Shown: positions 33,138 through 45,821, numbered from the stretch's first letter. The stretch: 64,000 bases of DNA from Paramecium octaurelia (GCA_905182995.1 CAJJDP010000010.1:496001-560000); one strand, 5' to 3'. Numbers and translations are program-made. The notes: a model not told the origin generated them from the letters alone.

Positions 33138-34348
33138 TCATTACTCTTTTTTAAGCTGAATCCTTAAGTTCGGAGTTCTGGGGGAAACGATAGATGATAT
33201 GCAAGCAGGCTATCCATTGAGTTAAGGCAAATTTTCATACCCTAAGAATTATTCTAAGATTTTAAGTCATCTTTACATTAAACTTATTCAGAATGGAGAA
33301 TAGATTAATCTTCAAGGGAGTCAAGTTGATTAGACTTTAGATAATTTTCCAATTTTCCATCAGGGATAAAGGGAGAAGTAATCAGTTTCTTTTCATAATC
33401 TGCCCACTTGATATCTTTGAACCAAGGATGGCTTTTAACTTCATCTGGCCCATTACACCCCAATCTCAATTAAGGCTTCCTTTACATCAAAGCATTCGCA
33501 AAAGCTATGGCCGCAGTACTCCAACCTTAAGGAACATCAGCAATAGCAGCCTATTTAGCAATAATTTGATCTCGAATTTCTTGTCTACTCTTTCCATTAT
33601 ATGGGCGTTTGCCGAGCTAAAATAGAAACATTAGTGTACAATACACTCATGCATAATAATGCCCAAAGCAAAGTAATCTACAGCAACTCCATGATTTTGT
33701 CTGCACATCACTTCCGGAGCCATGTAACCAGGAGTGCCACTTGTTTCATGACTGTTCTGTGGTTTCCATATTCTAGCGATTCCAAAATCAGTAATTCTTA
33801 AATAGCCTTGGCTGTCAAATACTAAGTTTTCAGGCTTGATATCTCTATGGATTATGCCATTTGAATGTATATAATCTAGTCCTATAATTATGCAAATCAC
33901 AATATGCTGTGTGATTGCTTCAGAGAATTTTCGATATTTGCATAAATGAAATCTCAAATCTCCTCCAGCCAAGAAATCCATAGCTAAATACAAGGAACAA
34001 CGATCTTAAAAGGCACTGATAATATTGATGATAAATCTAGAATTATCCACGTATAATTACTCATGTCTTAGGGTTGATAAAATCTATAATTCATTCATCA
34101 CTGAACTCACGCTTTTTTTCTGTATCACTCTTTAAATATAATTTAGTTATGTACTTAACTTTGGACATGACTTTAAGTGCTACAACTATATTGCGAGTTT
34201 TGTTAAGTCTTGCCTTATATACTTTTCCAAATCCTCCTTATCCAACAACTGATATTAATTCAAAATTCTATAATGTCATTTCTAAATATATTCTTGTCTT
34301 ACATGAATCATCACTTGAACCCCTAAATTTAAACTCGCAGCCTCCCAT
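33138..34348 (-). CDS. STK32/YANK-like AGC kinase, myristoylatable
   Basis: Spliced protein of 371 residues with four introns (25, 24, 23, 23 nt). It starts MGGCEFKF, suiting N-myristoylation and palmitoylation. Kinase features: loop GQGGFGKVYKA, lysine in VALKVM, LAMDFLAGGDLRFHL, catalytic HRDIKPENL, metal motif DFGIA, SGTPGYMAPEV. The MGxxx start, GGDLR.HL after the hinge and overall order match STK32 (YANK) kinases. Invariant residues are present, so it should be active, probably at a membrane. The C-terminal tail ends ISSIVSPRTPNLRIQLKKEQ; SP and TP there could be phosphosites. The last intron is needed to enter that tail. Confidence 0.9.
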
Positions 34349-34908
34349 TAAGTAAACCTCAATATTTTATATATTATTATAAATAATAACAATCAAGAAT
34401 TATATATATTTTTAAAATCCCTTCCTTTTTTTTAAATCATCAAAGCATAGCATGCGTATTTATAATTCTTGGATTTTATTGTTTATACTTAGTAATCATG
34501 TATTCCATATTAGGAGTGGACAAAAGTAATTTTTTTAAATTTATTTTTAACCTATTTTTAAGTTAGTAGAAAATTCTATGCTCTTAGTAATCCAATCAAA
34601 TTGCTCTGGTCATTACTTATTATAATTCAAATAAGTGTTCTAAATAAATGTAAAATGATGTTAATGAATATATTTGCATGGGAAAATCAAAAAATCAGCG
34701 TTGAATCATTTATGAAATATAGAATGCAATATGACTAAATGACAAATGTAGGAATTCCTTAAGAAGAACGAAAATTTAAAACAAAATATTTTATAACAGC
34801 AAAAGCATCCGATTAATGCTATAAACTTGAGATTTAAAAACAAAAATTTGTTATGATATTTTTTAATAGAAATAATTTAATAAAGCAAAATCACAATATA
34901 GTGGAACT
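34349..34908. other. Intergenic, divergent promoters
   Basis: 560 bp between a minus-strand kinase start and a plus-strand hypothetical start. AT-rich; no conserved element recognised. Confidence 0.5.
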
Positions 34909-35424
34909 ATGCTGAGAAAGGTTACAAAGAAGAATGAAAGGTCAAGTAAAGAATCAGACTCAGACATGGAAGGAGAAAGAGAAATAGATTATGCTTTAGA
35001 GGATATCTCCTTAAATTAGGTCAAAGTGACTTTATTAGAACCAATAATCATTGATAAGCATTTTTTAGAGAAGGATATTGTAGCAGTGTTAGGAAACTTT
35101 GTTGTAGAATTAACAGACTTCACATTATTCGAATATAATTCTAGTTTACCAATTGAATAGGATTGCATTGTTAATCAAAGTTTTATTACAAAATTAAGAG
35201 AAGAACTAGGAAGAAGAATAAACAACAGAAATTTTGGAATATTTTTAAAATTTAATGCTTCTATCAAAAATCAAAGTAAATTAAAGAAATATCTTAAAAT
35301 CGGGAACGACATTATAAAATTGGTAAAAGAATTTATTAATATACAATCATTTTCGTCTACGACTAATCTATTAGATTAATTTATAAAAGAATTAAAAAAT
35401 ATTAAAAAAAAAATGGGATAGTGA
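34909..35424 (+). CDS. Hypothetical protein
   Basis: Intronless 171-residue protein, one clean frame from MLRKVTKKNERSS to TGA. The first 35 residues are charged and Ser-rich (SKESDSDMEGERE, possible casein-kinase sites). The middle (LNQVKVTLLEPIIIDKHFL...ELTDFTLFEYNSSL) looks like beta strands, and the last third is Lys-rich helix. No signal peptide or membrane segment. I do not recognise it. Confidence 0.65.
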
Positions 35425-35472
35425 AATAAGTTTATTTTTATTTGAATGATAAATAGAAATTTATATAATTTT

Positions 35473-36273
35473 TCATTTGCCAGGAGGAAAAGGATTAGGC
35501 TTTGATTAGGTATAGTCATCTGCAAAATAATGGTTTACATCTTTGTGATGTTCTTCATCCTTTCTTATTGCTTTAACGACATCCAATAGAGTGGCATTTT
35601 CATCTAATCCCCAATATTCAATCGAGTTTTAATTGGCTTTGCGAGTGGTCCATGAATGAATTGGACTGCCTTCTCTTTCTATTTCATGAATCATATGAGT
35701 GTAAGTTTTAACTGCTTCTTCTTCTAAGTATCCCACAATCCTATGACAGACTCTAGGCCAGAATATATATGCCACTCCAAATAGTGCAACATACCAAGCT
35801 TAAGCTAAAACCACTCCAGTTCTGAAGATTAAGGAGGGTTTTTTGATGTTTAAAAAAGTCAACAAATGAATTCTCTCATTCTCTGCCTCTTCTAGTAGGG
35901 TGTGAATCCATCCTTAATCTCTTTTCATTCCTCTCAATGATCTTAAATGTCTATGCATACCGGCAACAAATCCTGGAACTCCAGCCACAGTCTCCAAAAA
36001 TAGAACTCGATTTATCCATTTCTTTTCAGACACCAATTCTGATTAGAATGGTAGAGTCTTTTTATATCCACTCATAACATCAAATCCAAGTCTCATTGAT
36101 TGAATGAAGTAGTAGGCAAAATGATCTCCAAAGGTAATTGCAGTTTTATGTTCCAAGCTAACTTATTCTAATTCTGGTTTATTCCAGATCGGATGTGGCA
36201 TAGTATAGTTTTAATTTGGTTTAGTTGACAAAGAGAACGATCTTTTAAGGAGTTTACTTAAGTGTCTATTCAT
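35473..36273 (-). CDS. AOX: Mitochondrial alternative oxidase
   Basis: Intronless 266-residue protein. The basic N-terminus [15 protein letters not shown] is a mitochondrial targeting sequence. Di-iron ligands are present in order: [17 protein letters not shown] (first ExxH), [10 protein letters not shown], and [12 protein letters not shown] (second ExxH). These define alternative oxidase, which passes electrons from ubiquinol directly to oxygen on the matrix side of the inner membrane, bypassing complexes III and IV. Membrane-associated helices include [20 protein letters not shown]. The regulatory N-terminal cysteine of plant AOX is not seen, as usual in protists. No anomalies. Confidence 0.96.
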
Positions 36274-36565
36274 TTAATTTTTAATTCAGGTTTAAGAAAA
36301 GCTTTTAGTTAAGAATTTTAATTTAATTCGTATTATAAATGATGTAATTATCATTTAATGATGCAATTCGCATAAAATTAATTGTTTGTATATTATAATA
36401 ATGAATATTTTGATAAAAATATGCTAAATATGTTATACCAATTTTATAAAATGAATAATTATATAAACCACAAATAATATATTAAAATTTTATAATAGAA
36501 ATAGAAAAAAAACTAAGTATAAATTTATATGTTTTGTGTTCAATATTGAATAATGAATAATTCAT
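36274..36565. other. Intergenic
   Basis: AT-rich spacer between two minus-strand genes; nothing recognised. Confidence 0.5.
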
Positions 36566-37489
36566 TCAAATAAGGGCCACCAAGACAATCAATGACATGA
36601 TTGATAGAATCCAATTGGAAGAGCATTATTGACAAGTATTCGTCACCCAATGATAGGAACCAAAGGTAACATCATTGCAAGTTTGTTCATTTAAATGAGT
36701 AGCGTCAGTTGCAGTTGCACACTTATTATCGGCACCCCATTTGCATAAGATGGATTTATTGCTGTCAATCTTTGGTAAAGATGTGCATTAGGCTTAAGTG
36801 GTAATGTCAGCACATGATCTATTCACACACATTTATCCATCTTTCTTGCAGTATTTAGGATCGCACATTTGATTGAATCCATCAGCATCTCTGCATGTTT
36901 TTAATTCAAAGGCATAACATTTACCGTCACTTTTCCATTAACATTTGGCAGTTGCAGTTGCATCTCCTTTGCATGTTGCTTCAGTCACAAATTTGGAACA
37001 ATCAACATACACCTTGTTTTCACATTAAAATCCAGCGGCAACAGCTAAATGTTTGTAGAATAATGTAGTCACACTAACTCCTTTAGCTTAGCATCTCTCT
37101 CCATTTTCACCCTACAAGACAGAGCATCTTTCGGCCTTTGTCACAGTGAAATCTGAACATTGAGTAAATTCAATGCATTTGTTATCTTTCCAACCACATT
37201 CAGCCATATTTGAACAGCTTTCTTCATTTGGCATATCTTCACATTCTTTCTTCTCATCAATGCATTTTCCACCTTTCCATTGGCATTCTCCAGTACATTT
37301 GTCTTCTGTTGTGTAATCTTTGCATTCCTTCTCTAAACAAGATGTTTCATTCCATTTGCAATCATACCATTTATCACACTCTGACTTGATAAATGAGGAA
37401 CATTCGCATCTCTTTGATTTATAGATAGTTATGTCTGCAGCTGCAAACCCAAAAAGGGCAATTAATAATACCAATTGGATATTTTTCAT
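36566..37489 (-). CDS. Cys-rich surface protein, PSA-like
   Basis: Intronless 307-residue protein. The start at 37489 gives MKNIQLVLLIALFGFAAA, a clean signal peptide; an in-frame ATG at 37528 would add 13 polar residues and spoil it, so I reject that start. Cys modules with CxxW-type spacings follow (CKWNETSCLEK, CQWKGGKC, CGWKDNKC, CQWKSDGKC, CKWGADNKC). The C-terminus (WILSIMSLIVLVALI) is a hydrophobic GPI-type signal. It is richer in Lys/Glu than the other antigen-type genes here, suggesting a different subfamily. Probable GPI-anchored surface protein. Confidence 0.85.
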
Positions 37490-37765
37490 TAAATAAAATA
37501 GAAGATATTTGTCTTTATCATTACGCATTTAATTGATAAAATTTCATAATAATACGTAAATATAATTTAATAGAAACTGCTCTTGTTTTTAATTATCAAG
37601 TCTGAGTATTACCAAATTTTGATTAATATTTTCATTTTTCATTTTGTTTAATCACTCTAATCTAACTGTAGCCTTCTAAGTTTCATCTTACATACTTTTG
37701 TATATTCAAATTTTTTAGATGTAACAATCAGTTGTTTCAATTAAATTTATATATTTTAATATTTT

Positions 37766-39079
37766 ATGAAGGCTCTTACACCTAAAGTGATTCAAGAAAG
37801 CTATTGTATTCTATTTATATTATTTTAGATACGAAGTACTCTTTATTGTCTGAAGAATGCAATAACAAACCAGAAAAATTGAGAGCTCTTTTAAAATAAT
37901 TGAATGATGAAGTTGGAATTTACTTATCAAAAAAGAAACCAGTTAAAAGTACTTTTTAAACTCATATAGAACAAATTCAGTTTCCTAATAAGGATGTCTT
38001 ATAAAAAGAATAAATGAATAATGTTGAAATTTTGAAAAGATTAAAATTTCAGATCCATTAACAATAGAAAAGACTAACCCTCTTAGAATAAAAAACTATG
38101 AAAATAGATTTAGAAAATAAAATTTCTTAATGCGAAGATAATATAAAAACATTAGCCTAATCAATAGAAACCTAAAAGAAAATCACGTAACGATAAGGAA
38201 AGGAAATCACTCAAATTGAGGAACAAAATGGTGTTTCTGCACTCTAAAATGAAATGTAATCATAATTAAATTATTTAGCAATAAAGCCGATAAATCGAAA
38301 AATCCATATAAGAATATCAATTAAAAAACTACTAGTTATATGAATTGATTGAAAATGAACAGAAAAAATTTCAATAGTTTTCAGAATATCAGTCTAAAGT
38401 AAGAGACAAGGTCATCTTTAAAGAATAATAAAGTGCTGCCATTTTAGAGTAAGACCCATAAATAGAATAACAATATTTAAAAATCTAACTTCAAATCTAA
38501 AATCAGGAAAGGCATAAGAAAATAATTGATGAGAAATATTAGGCTGATCTTAAATTATTCAAATAGGATATCAACCATAAATCAAAATAATTGGTCGAAC
38601 TCGAAAATTGTATTAGTAAAATCCATTTGGAAATAATTTAAATTAATGAATAATGCTAAAGATTCAAAGAGTTCTAAATAAAAAGATCCTCTTAAATTCG
38701 CCAAAGAATTAAAAAATCATAATATTTAAATCAGTAATCATATTAAGGTCAGGAAGATGATTAATCAGAACATAATTTATAAATATTATCTAAAAGTTTC
38801 ACTAGTCCTTAATAAATTGATAATTCAGTTTAGCTTAATCAGGAAACAGACTGTGAATAAAAAAATTAAAAAAAATTTTCTACTATATTAGAAGATTTAA
38901 ACGATGGAAAATTAGACCAAAATCAACCAAATAAAGAAAATTCAAATGAAGATACCAACTAATTAAAGGATGAAACCAAAAATGAGGAAACAAATAACTA
39001 GGTTTAGACTTAAGATCAAGAAATCCTTGATAAATAATAAGAATCTCAAAAAATAGAATAACAATCATAATCTGGATGA
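37766..39079 (+). CDS. Gln-rich coiled-coil protein, unknown
   Basis: Spliced protein of about 420 residues. Intron 1 (23 nt, GTATTC...TTTAG, near 37805) joins MKALTPKVIQESY to TKYSLLSEE. Long Lys/Glu/Gln heptad-like stretches follow, ending in an acidic Glu/Asn/Gln tail (KDETKNEETNN). Near 38300-38370 the frame must change. A 28-nt intron starting GTT and ending AACAG does this and makes the total a multiple of three, but it discards a better coiled-coil segment in the other frame (IEKSIQEYQLKNYQLYELIE). A frameshift is therefore an alternative. Probably cytoskeletal or basal-body associated (inference only). Confidence 0.6.
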
Positions 39080-39860
39080 ATAATATCAAATTTTATATCA
39101 TTATATTACATATTCTTACTTTTTGTTCTTAATTTCTTATACTATTTCACCTCTCTTCATTCACTATTAGAATTCACATCAATTTTATTATTTATAGATT
39201 AGTTTGCTATCTATTTAATAAAATATTAATCGACTCATTTAAAATATATATTTTTCAGTATATAAAAATTAAAATTCATTGTATTATTACTTAATTTTTA
39301 CTTTTAGATCACTTCCAAATTATATACATATATTGTTTATTGACTTTTTATCAAAAAAGAAAAAGAATTAATTGAATAAAACAAATAGGACCGTCCTTCT
39401 CTTTACGTTAAGATAAAGACAATTTAAACTTCTGGAATGACTTTTAACACTTCTTTAAATATTAAGATTTGAAAAAAAGGAAAATTCTTAAATAATAAAC
39501 ATCAAATTGTTTCCATTCCCAACATTTAACCTTAATTGGGCTATTGCTCTAATATTTTGATCCATGTTTAGCTCATTCTTACAATTATTAAAACTGATAA
39601 TTTTTTATAAATTTATTGAGTTTCCCTTATAATTTATCGATACAAATGTAACAATAAGAAACACTTAAATATTAATCGTTGCCGCATAGAAGATAATTTA
39701 TTTCAATTAATAACAACAATAAATCTTTATGATTAATTCCAGTGTTTTTTTTATCGAATTATAATCAATATGTTTATATTATGAAATTAGCAATCCTTAG
39801 AACAACATATCTTCGAAAGAAGCCAATAGAAGATTTGAGTTAATTAAATAATATTTATAA
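39080..39860. other. Intergenic, nothing recognised
   Basis: 780 bp of AT-rich sequence between two plus-strand genes, without a supported frame. Confidence 0.5.
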
Positions 39861-40289
39861 ATGGGTTAAATTTGCAAATCTGTTAAATTAGATTAGTAGC
39901 TAAGTTAAATCGAAACAATTCAATGTTCTGTGCCAAATGATGAGGGTGAATTTTGCAAGCCTGATAATCTCCATAAATTTAATAAATTCTTAGAACAAAG
40001 ACATAGGAATTCTAATTCTACCATTGATCCTCTAATCAATGGTAACATTAGTGATTTTACTATTGATCAAGAGAATAAATAATTTCGAATAGAAGAATAA
40101 GTTATATTAAATGAAAAAAAAGAGTATCGATATCAAATTCCTGAAAATAGCAAGTCATGTATTAAGAGTAATAATAAAGATTTGAAATCAAATTTAAAAA
40201 GTAAAAAAAAAGTATCGTTTAATGACTTCGAATTCTATAATTTTTCGATCAATCCAAAATTTAGCTCTTCATCTTAAGAGATGATTTGA
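39861..40289 (+). CDS. Small myristoylatable protein with PP1-docking motif
   Basis: Intronless 142-residue protein. It starts MGQICKSV: Gly2 and Cys5 fit myristoylation plus palmitoylation. The rest is polar and probably disordered (Asn/Ser/Lys/Glu-rich). Near residue 118 it has KKKVSFNDFEFY, which contains the [RK]xVxF docking consensus of protein phosphatase 1 with an upstream basic run and downstream acid, as in known PP1 regulators. I infer a membrane-tethered PP1-targeting subunit. No paralogue in the window. The motif is short, so this rests on pattern alone. Confidence 0.68.
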
Positions 40290-40646
40290 TAAAAAATTGA
40301 TTATATTATGATTTTTCCTTATAATTTATTACCTAGCATTATAAGTATAAATTTTATTAAGGCTTATTAAATGTATTATGGTCTAACTTTATTTAAATTA
40401 TTTCCAGTTATTTACACAAAATATAATATGTTATATTTGTTTGCAAATTATATATAACGAAGAATGTATGTAGTTTAATTATATCACCATTTAAATAAGA
40501 TGTAAGAAGGAGTAGCAATTAATTATTAATTTTTAAACACATATTTTATTTTATTAACTCCTAATTTCATTAAAAATGGATTTTATTAATATAATCTAAA
40601 AGCTATAAAAAATATATGTATGAATAATATTTAATTAATAATATTC
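40290..40646. other. Intergenic, convergent ends
   Basis: AT-rich spacer; nothing recognised. Confidence 0.5.
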
Positions 40647-43004
40647 TCATTTAAGAGCATCCCCTAACTTGGAGCCTCCAGGGATGGACACAAAACTCTG
40701 TGGGGAGAATTAAAAAAAGCAGTTTGGATCAAAATTTTATGGAACTTCTTGAAAAACATACATCATTTCAACTTGATATTGTTCTTTATTTGAATTCTAT
40801 TAACCTTCTTAAGGTTATTGTTGAAGTGCTCTCACAGGCATAAATTACGGATAAAAGTAATGATTACCAATGTAAGGATGATGTGGCGAAAATGCTACAT
40901 GCTGTTAGGATTATTAAATAGCTTAGTCCTATTAAGGGTAATTTTAAATTTGAATTGGAATCATTTAAGAAAATTAAGGATTATTATCTAGATTATTTAA
41001 ATCTTTGCTTTAATTTTTTAACTCTTGTTAATTTTAATATTACCCTTCAGGGAATTGTACTTACTAATAGCAATCCTTAAGGCCAAAGAATTAATTTCCT
41101 TAAAGTTATTTCATAAAGTATTATTATTACTAGATTGGATCAAGCATTGGCACTTAATATGGATGAGGGATATAAGAGGGAAGATTTAAATCTAATTATT
41201 ATTAGTTCTGATATTCTGCCATTTGTTCACCAGATTACTTTTTAATATGAGGAACTTGTCCTTAGGACTTTTGGCTTTAATTATTTTAGTGTCTTAATTT
41301 CTATGGTTCTTTGTTATTGGTTTTATTTTATTGTTAACTTAATTCCTATAGTGATCTAAGCTCTCTATTTTTAGTTCTATTTCTTTCTTTTCTATCATGT
41401 TCATTACAAAACTGTAATCGCTTTTCTTTTAGCTTCTCTCTTAACTTTTCTTTTTCTTTCTACTATTCCAATTTTTTTTATCTCTAAATTTCTTGTTATT
41501 TATCTCTCTCTATCTATTTTAGCCTCTCCTTTTCTAGCTCTATTTATATTTCTTTTTCTATTTCTAATTCTCTTTACCTTTCCATTTCTATTTTATTCTA
41601 TTTTTGAATTTGTTTTAACTATTATAATTTTTATTTAGTTTTTTTATTATCATTTTCTACTTAATCATCAACTTCTAACTTTTATTAAAACTATTAGTTT
41701 ATCTCATCTTTATTAGGCTTCTCTTATTCTTTTTAAACATCTTTAGGTATTTCAATTACTTGACTTTCTTACCAGCTCTAAGATCTATTTTTTGACTTAA
41801 TCAAACTATTTGATTGATTAATTTGCTGTTATTCAAATTGATTATGATTAATATCAGTAATTTGAATTTAATTAGGGTTTTAATTTGTTTATTCTAAATT
41901 ATCCAGTGTAATTAATTGTTGATCAACACTATTATTAATTCTATTAGATTGGATCTATGTTTTCTGTTGTTTTTCTGGAGACAATTAAAGTTCCTATACA
42001 TTTTAAGTATTGATTGGTTAGATAATCTATTATTAAATTTATTTATCTTTTTTTTATTATTCATCCTTCTAATTCTACTATTTTTACTCAATTTGAAGCA
42101 TATCATCTTTGTGAGGTGGCTTGAAATTAATTAAGATTCTTTGGTATTTTTCTTTTGGTTAAAATAACTTTGGTTCTATTAACAACCTTTTATTTTATTT
42201 GTCTTCTAATTGTATAAAACAAATTAATTCCTTAAAAACAATTTACTTGGCCTTATTAATCAATGAAGGTTCGTCTTCTAAATTCTCAACCTTTATTTCT
42301 TGTGGGTTACGTAGTTTAACTACAATTTTATCTTTTTAAATCTTCTATTAATTAATTTATTCGTTTCCTTCTTCGACTACACTTTCTAAGTTCTCTGTTT
42401 TAATTTCATCCCTCTCTTATCTCTAATCTTCTGTATTGTTGAGATTCAATAATAAATCGGTATTTATAAAAATTTTTATTTCGATTTGATTCTCATCATC
42501 CAATTTAAATTAAACAATTTATGTTTCTAGTGTGATGATTTGATTATTAAGGTTGGAAAGTTTCTCTAATTATTTAATTTGCCTTTTCATTTTGTTTTTT
42601 AGGGCAAACTCTTTCAGTTTATCTTGACTCATTTCCTTTTTGGTTCTTCTGATTCTTTTGCTTTCCTTAATTATTATGGTTTGGAAAGGATTATGATTAT
42701 TATGATAGCCTTTGAGTTGAGTAAGGTTTCTGGTTGGTATTAATTGGAGTATTTCCTAAAATAGTTCTTTGGTTTGGTTTGATAGACATTCTTTCTAATG
42801 ATTTTAGCAAATTTATAAATAAATTTCTTTTTCCTACTATGTCCATGGTCCTCTTTACAGTAAGGTCTTTCCATCAGGTCCAAATTCAAAAGGATAAGCC
42901 TTTTTAATGTATCGTTTCTTTTCTTTTGCTTATTTGGATCTTTTGAGTTTTCGTTCATGGCAAATATAGGTTTGCCAGAGCTCTTGAATTTTATTTTTTT
43001 CCAT
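40647..43004 (-). CDS. Gln-rich coiled-coil protein with N-terminal SANT/Myb-like domain
   Basis: One unbroken frame of 785 residues, no introns. The N-terminus is basic (RKLKRSKQAKEKKRYIKKAYPF). Residues ~50-105 read RGPWTQQEKEIYLQICQNH and later IPTRNLTQLKGYHNNHN, a SANT/Myb-like pattern with the characteristic W and a TR..TQ...H recognition helix. The centre is a long charged coiled coil (EMERQRELEIEKEIQIELEK). The last third is Gln/Pro/Tyr-rich low complexity, ending PGGSKLGDALK. Likely nuclear and chromatin-associated. Much of the Gln is encoded by TAA/TAG, which confirms the genetic code here. Confidence 0.85.
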
Positions 43005-43244
43005 TGAGATATTTAAATTAACAAATTAAATAAAATTATTATACTACATTTCGAAAGTATATATTAGTTGTTCTTCACTTCTTCTAATAGAATACATCGA
43101 AGAACAATTGGTTGTTTTTTAATGAATAATAATCTAATCATAGATGGTTCTTCTGCGCAGTTTAAATAGGTGAGAACAATTCCTAATTTAAACTACTTAA
43201 ATGTATATATGAATTATTTTATATATGCCAATATATAATTCTGA

Positions 43245-44827
43245 TCATAAAATGGTAATATTTCCATTGTTCAGACCATTGTGTTCTCCGACAATGTGAG
43301 TGTCTGAGTAAGGAACAATTGGTTCCTTGAAATTTGGGTTCTTTTGAATAGCCTATTTGGTTAGATTCTTCCACTAATAAAATTAATCATTTCAAAATAT
43401 ACCTTCTCTTCAATCTTTTATCTGTCTTTTTTTTGATTCTTGGCATCCTAAATGATGTATAAATACTTGGGATCCTTGTTATTCAAGGCTTTGTCAAATG
43501 CCTAATAATCAATCTCTTTGAGAATGGTCTTGAGTGCATTCAAAGACTCCTACAAGACCTTATGCCAATGTGTATCTGCTATCTAAGCTATTACTGGGAC
43601 CAATAGAGGGAAGGTGAATGGTTTATAGCTCTTGAGAATGGTTAAGAAGTAATCATTCTCAAAGAAACACATTGCTCTATCAGCCACCTGTAGATGAGGT
43701 CCTGCGATGCACTTAATTAATCTTTTGAATAACTTTGGAATCAAGGGCTCTAACTTAGAGATCTCACAAACTTCCAAGACTTCCAATAGTTCATTAAGGA
43801 ACATCACTTCCTTGGCTGAATTGGCAAATGGCCAATATCTCAATAATCCTTCAACTAAAAACGTTGCCAAGGTTGGATCTTTGGATAAGAAGAGCATGGA
43901 GCATCTTAATAATTATTCATGATAAAATTAACAGGTCTAAACCTTATGTAGGGGGATGATAACAGTTTTGAAAAATATTACATGTTCTTCTCTCAAGGGA
44001 ACTGCAAATCCACTAATGATGCTTGCCAATATATCCAATAACTCGGCTGCTCCGTTGAATTTGTATGTTTCATGAATGAGAGTGTAAAAACAATCGTTAA
44101 TTGCCTTTCTTATCATCTTTCTTCTCGGAACCAATTTGGCGTATAATCTATGGAGGATGTTCTTCAGATATTCCCTTTCACGAGGCTCTTCAGAGTCAAA
44201 TAACTCCAAGAATTCTTATATGAATGAATGAGTGATAAAAATCTTAAAGTATTTATAAAAGAAATACTTTGAGTGATTTGACATCTGGTTATTCGTTAAC
44301 GATTAATTATAAGAAATATTCATAAACTGGTTGCAAATGAGTCCAAGCTGGATCAATCAATTACTAATTTTATTTAATTATTGTTCTTACATCATCATCT
44401 TCCATTCCAATTTCACCATTTGTTGCTGTCTTTTTTAAAATTGGCAATGGTCTGAATATATTCTTCTCAATCATTTCTATAATTAGATCTAAATGGGGAA
44501 CAACCAAATTCACTACAAAGTTGGGCTCCTTTAATAAATCAAATAATTCTTGTAAATATTAAGATCGTTCTTATTTTTCCTTTACATTTTTAGTATCATC
44601 ATTAAAATCGTATGGTTAAGAACAAAAGTGGATTTTCTTTAAAAACTGATCTCTAATTTCTTTAGGCACATGCTTGGGATCGGTAACCCTAGCCATATTT
44701 TGAATGATAGGTTGAGGAGTCTATCATTTAAAAAAATTAATACCCTATTTTAGGAAGTAGTTGTTGTAGCTTAAGGTTGTTAACGCACAGCTGGAGTTTA
44801 TTTCGAGCTAGCTGCCTTATTATTCAT
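43245..44827 (-). CDS. PP2A regulatory subunit B56 family
   Basis: Spliced protein of 501 residues, usual for B56 (PPP2R5); introns of 23, 25 and 29 nt. After a short variable N-terminus the HEAT-like B56 core is intact: [95 protein letters not shown], and [15 protein letters not shown]56 binds the PP2A A/C core and recruits LxxIxE-containing substrates; it works in cytoplasm and nucleus. The C-terminus ends [14 protein letters not shown]. The final intron (GTATAT...TTTAG) is needed to reach WKNLTKQAIQ. Confidence 0.95.
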
Positions 44828-45267
44828 TATTTATATTTATTTTTTCTAAAAGATGTATTTAAATATTTATATTTAGATTTATTAATATTTTTATTTATCT
44901 GCACTACAATATTCATCAAATTGATTATCTATTCATTACACATGCAATAGTCCTATCTATTACAATAATAAATAATAAAAAGAACCCAAATTTCATAGTC
45001 CATAATAACAATGGTATGATCAGAGTACCTTAATCGGATAAAAATGGGAGATTAATTTAACATGAAACACAATATTTGTCTCAGATCTAAATTTAATCAA
45101 AATATTATCATATAATATTATTTATCACCCAATTAAATTATATTTATTATAATTATACGTATTATTAATTATAATTAGAACAACAGAATTTTCCCAAAAT
45201 TCATTGTTTCCTATAATTCGACCTGTTTAATCCAACTATGTGATGTTAAACAGCCTCAATATTGTTA

Positions 45268-45305
45268 TTAAGCATGATAGTAATGATCTACGCTATCATG
45301 CTTAA
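45268..45305. repeat. Perfect 13-bp inverted repeat, 12-nt loop
   Basis: Left arm TTAAGCATGATAG (45268-45280) and right arm CTATCATGCTTAA (45293-45305) are exact reverse complements around the loop TAATGATCTACG. In RNA this would be a stable stem-loop. It could be part of a small non-coding RNA, a terminator-like structure, or a DNA-binding palindrome. There are no H/ACA, C/D or tRNA signatures that I can recognise. Confidence 0.7.
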
Positions 45306-45809
45306 GTATTTTTGATAATTCATTCAATTACAGGATTTTCACTTACATCTAATTTTGATGCTAAATTTGATTGAAACCACTTTATATATTTAAATAAATC
45401 TCACATATACCACTTAATTGTCTTGGAGTTAAGTAAATCAAAAGGGTTCACTAATTGGTCTTATAATAGATAACTTCCAACAAAAATTCTTCTTCTTATT
45501 TTTAAGAGGTTCTAATACTATATATGTTTGAAGATAGTTAGTAATGATCAAATTTCTAATAAAAAAGTTATTTTCAGCATTTGATAGTTATATGTATATA
45601 TAATTATGGAACATATTTATTCTTTAACTAGGGATTTGACTTTCTAAGTGTTTCTTTTAATACTTAAAGAGTGCATTAAATGAGATTTAGAAATAAAAAA
45701 AAAATCAATTTTTAGTATTCTATAAAGGTTAAATAGTCAAAAATACGTTTAATTTTAATTTTTAAATATTTGATAAATAAAATACATTGTGATTTACCTG
45801 TAGGTATTC

Positions 45810-45821
45810 AAATCCGGATTT
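45810..45821. repeat. 12-bp palindrome upstream of surface-antigen start
   Basis: AAATCCGGATTT is perfectly palindromic and lies 29 bp before the ATG of the next gene. With so short a leader it would be near the transcription start. It may be chance, although the CCGG core stands out in this AT-rich spacer. Confidence 0.35.

Noticed and set aside
37490-37528. Upstream start for the surface protein at 36566
   Set aside because: Starting at 37528 places 13 polar residues before the hydrophobic signal peptide; the next ATG gives a normal signal sequence.
40680-42010. Very long TGA-free hydrophobic frame on the plus strand
   Set aside because: It is antisense to the Gln/Lys-rich coiled-coil gene at 40647-43004. 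Lys/Glu/Gln codons read backwards give Phe/Leu/Tyr and few TGA codons, so the open frame is a by-product.
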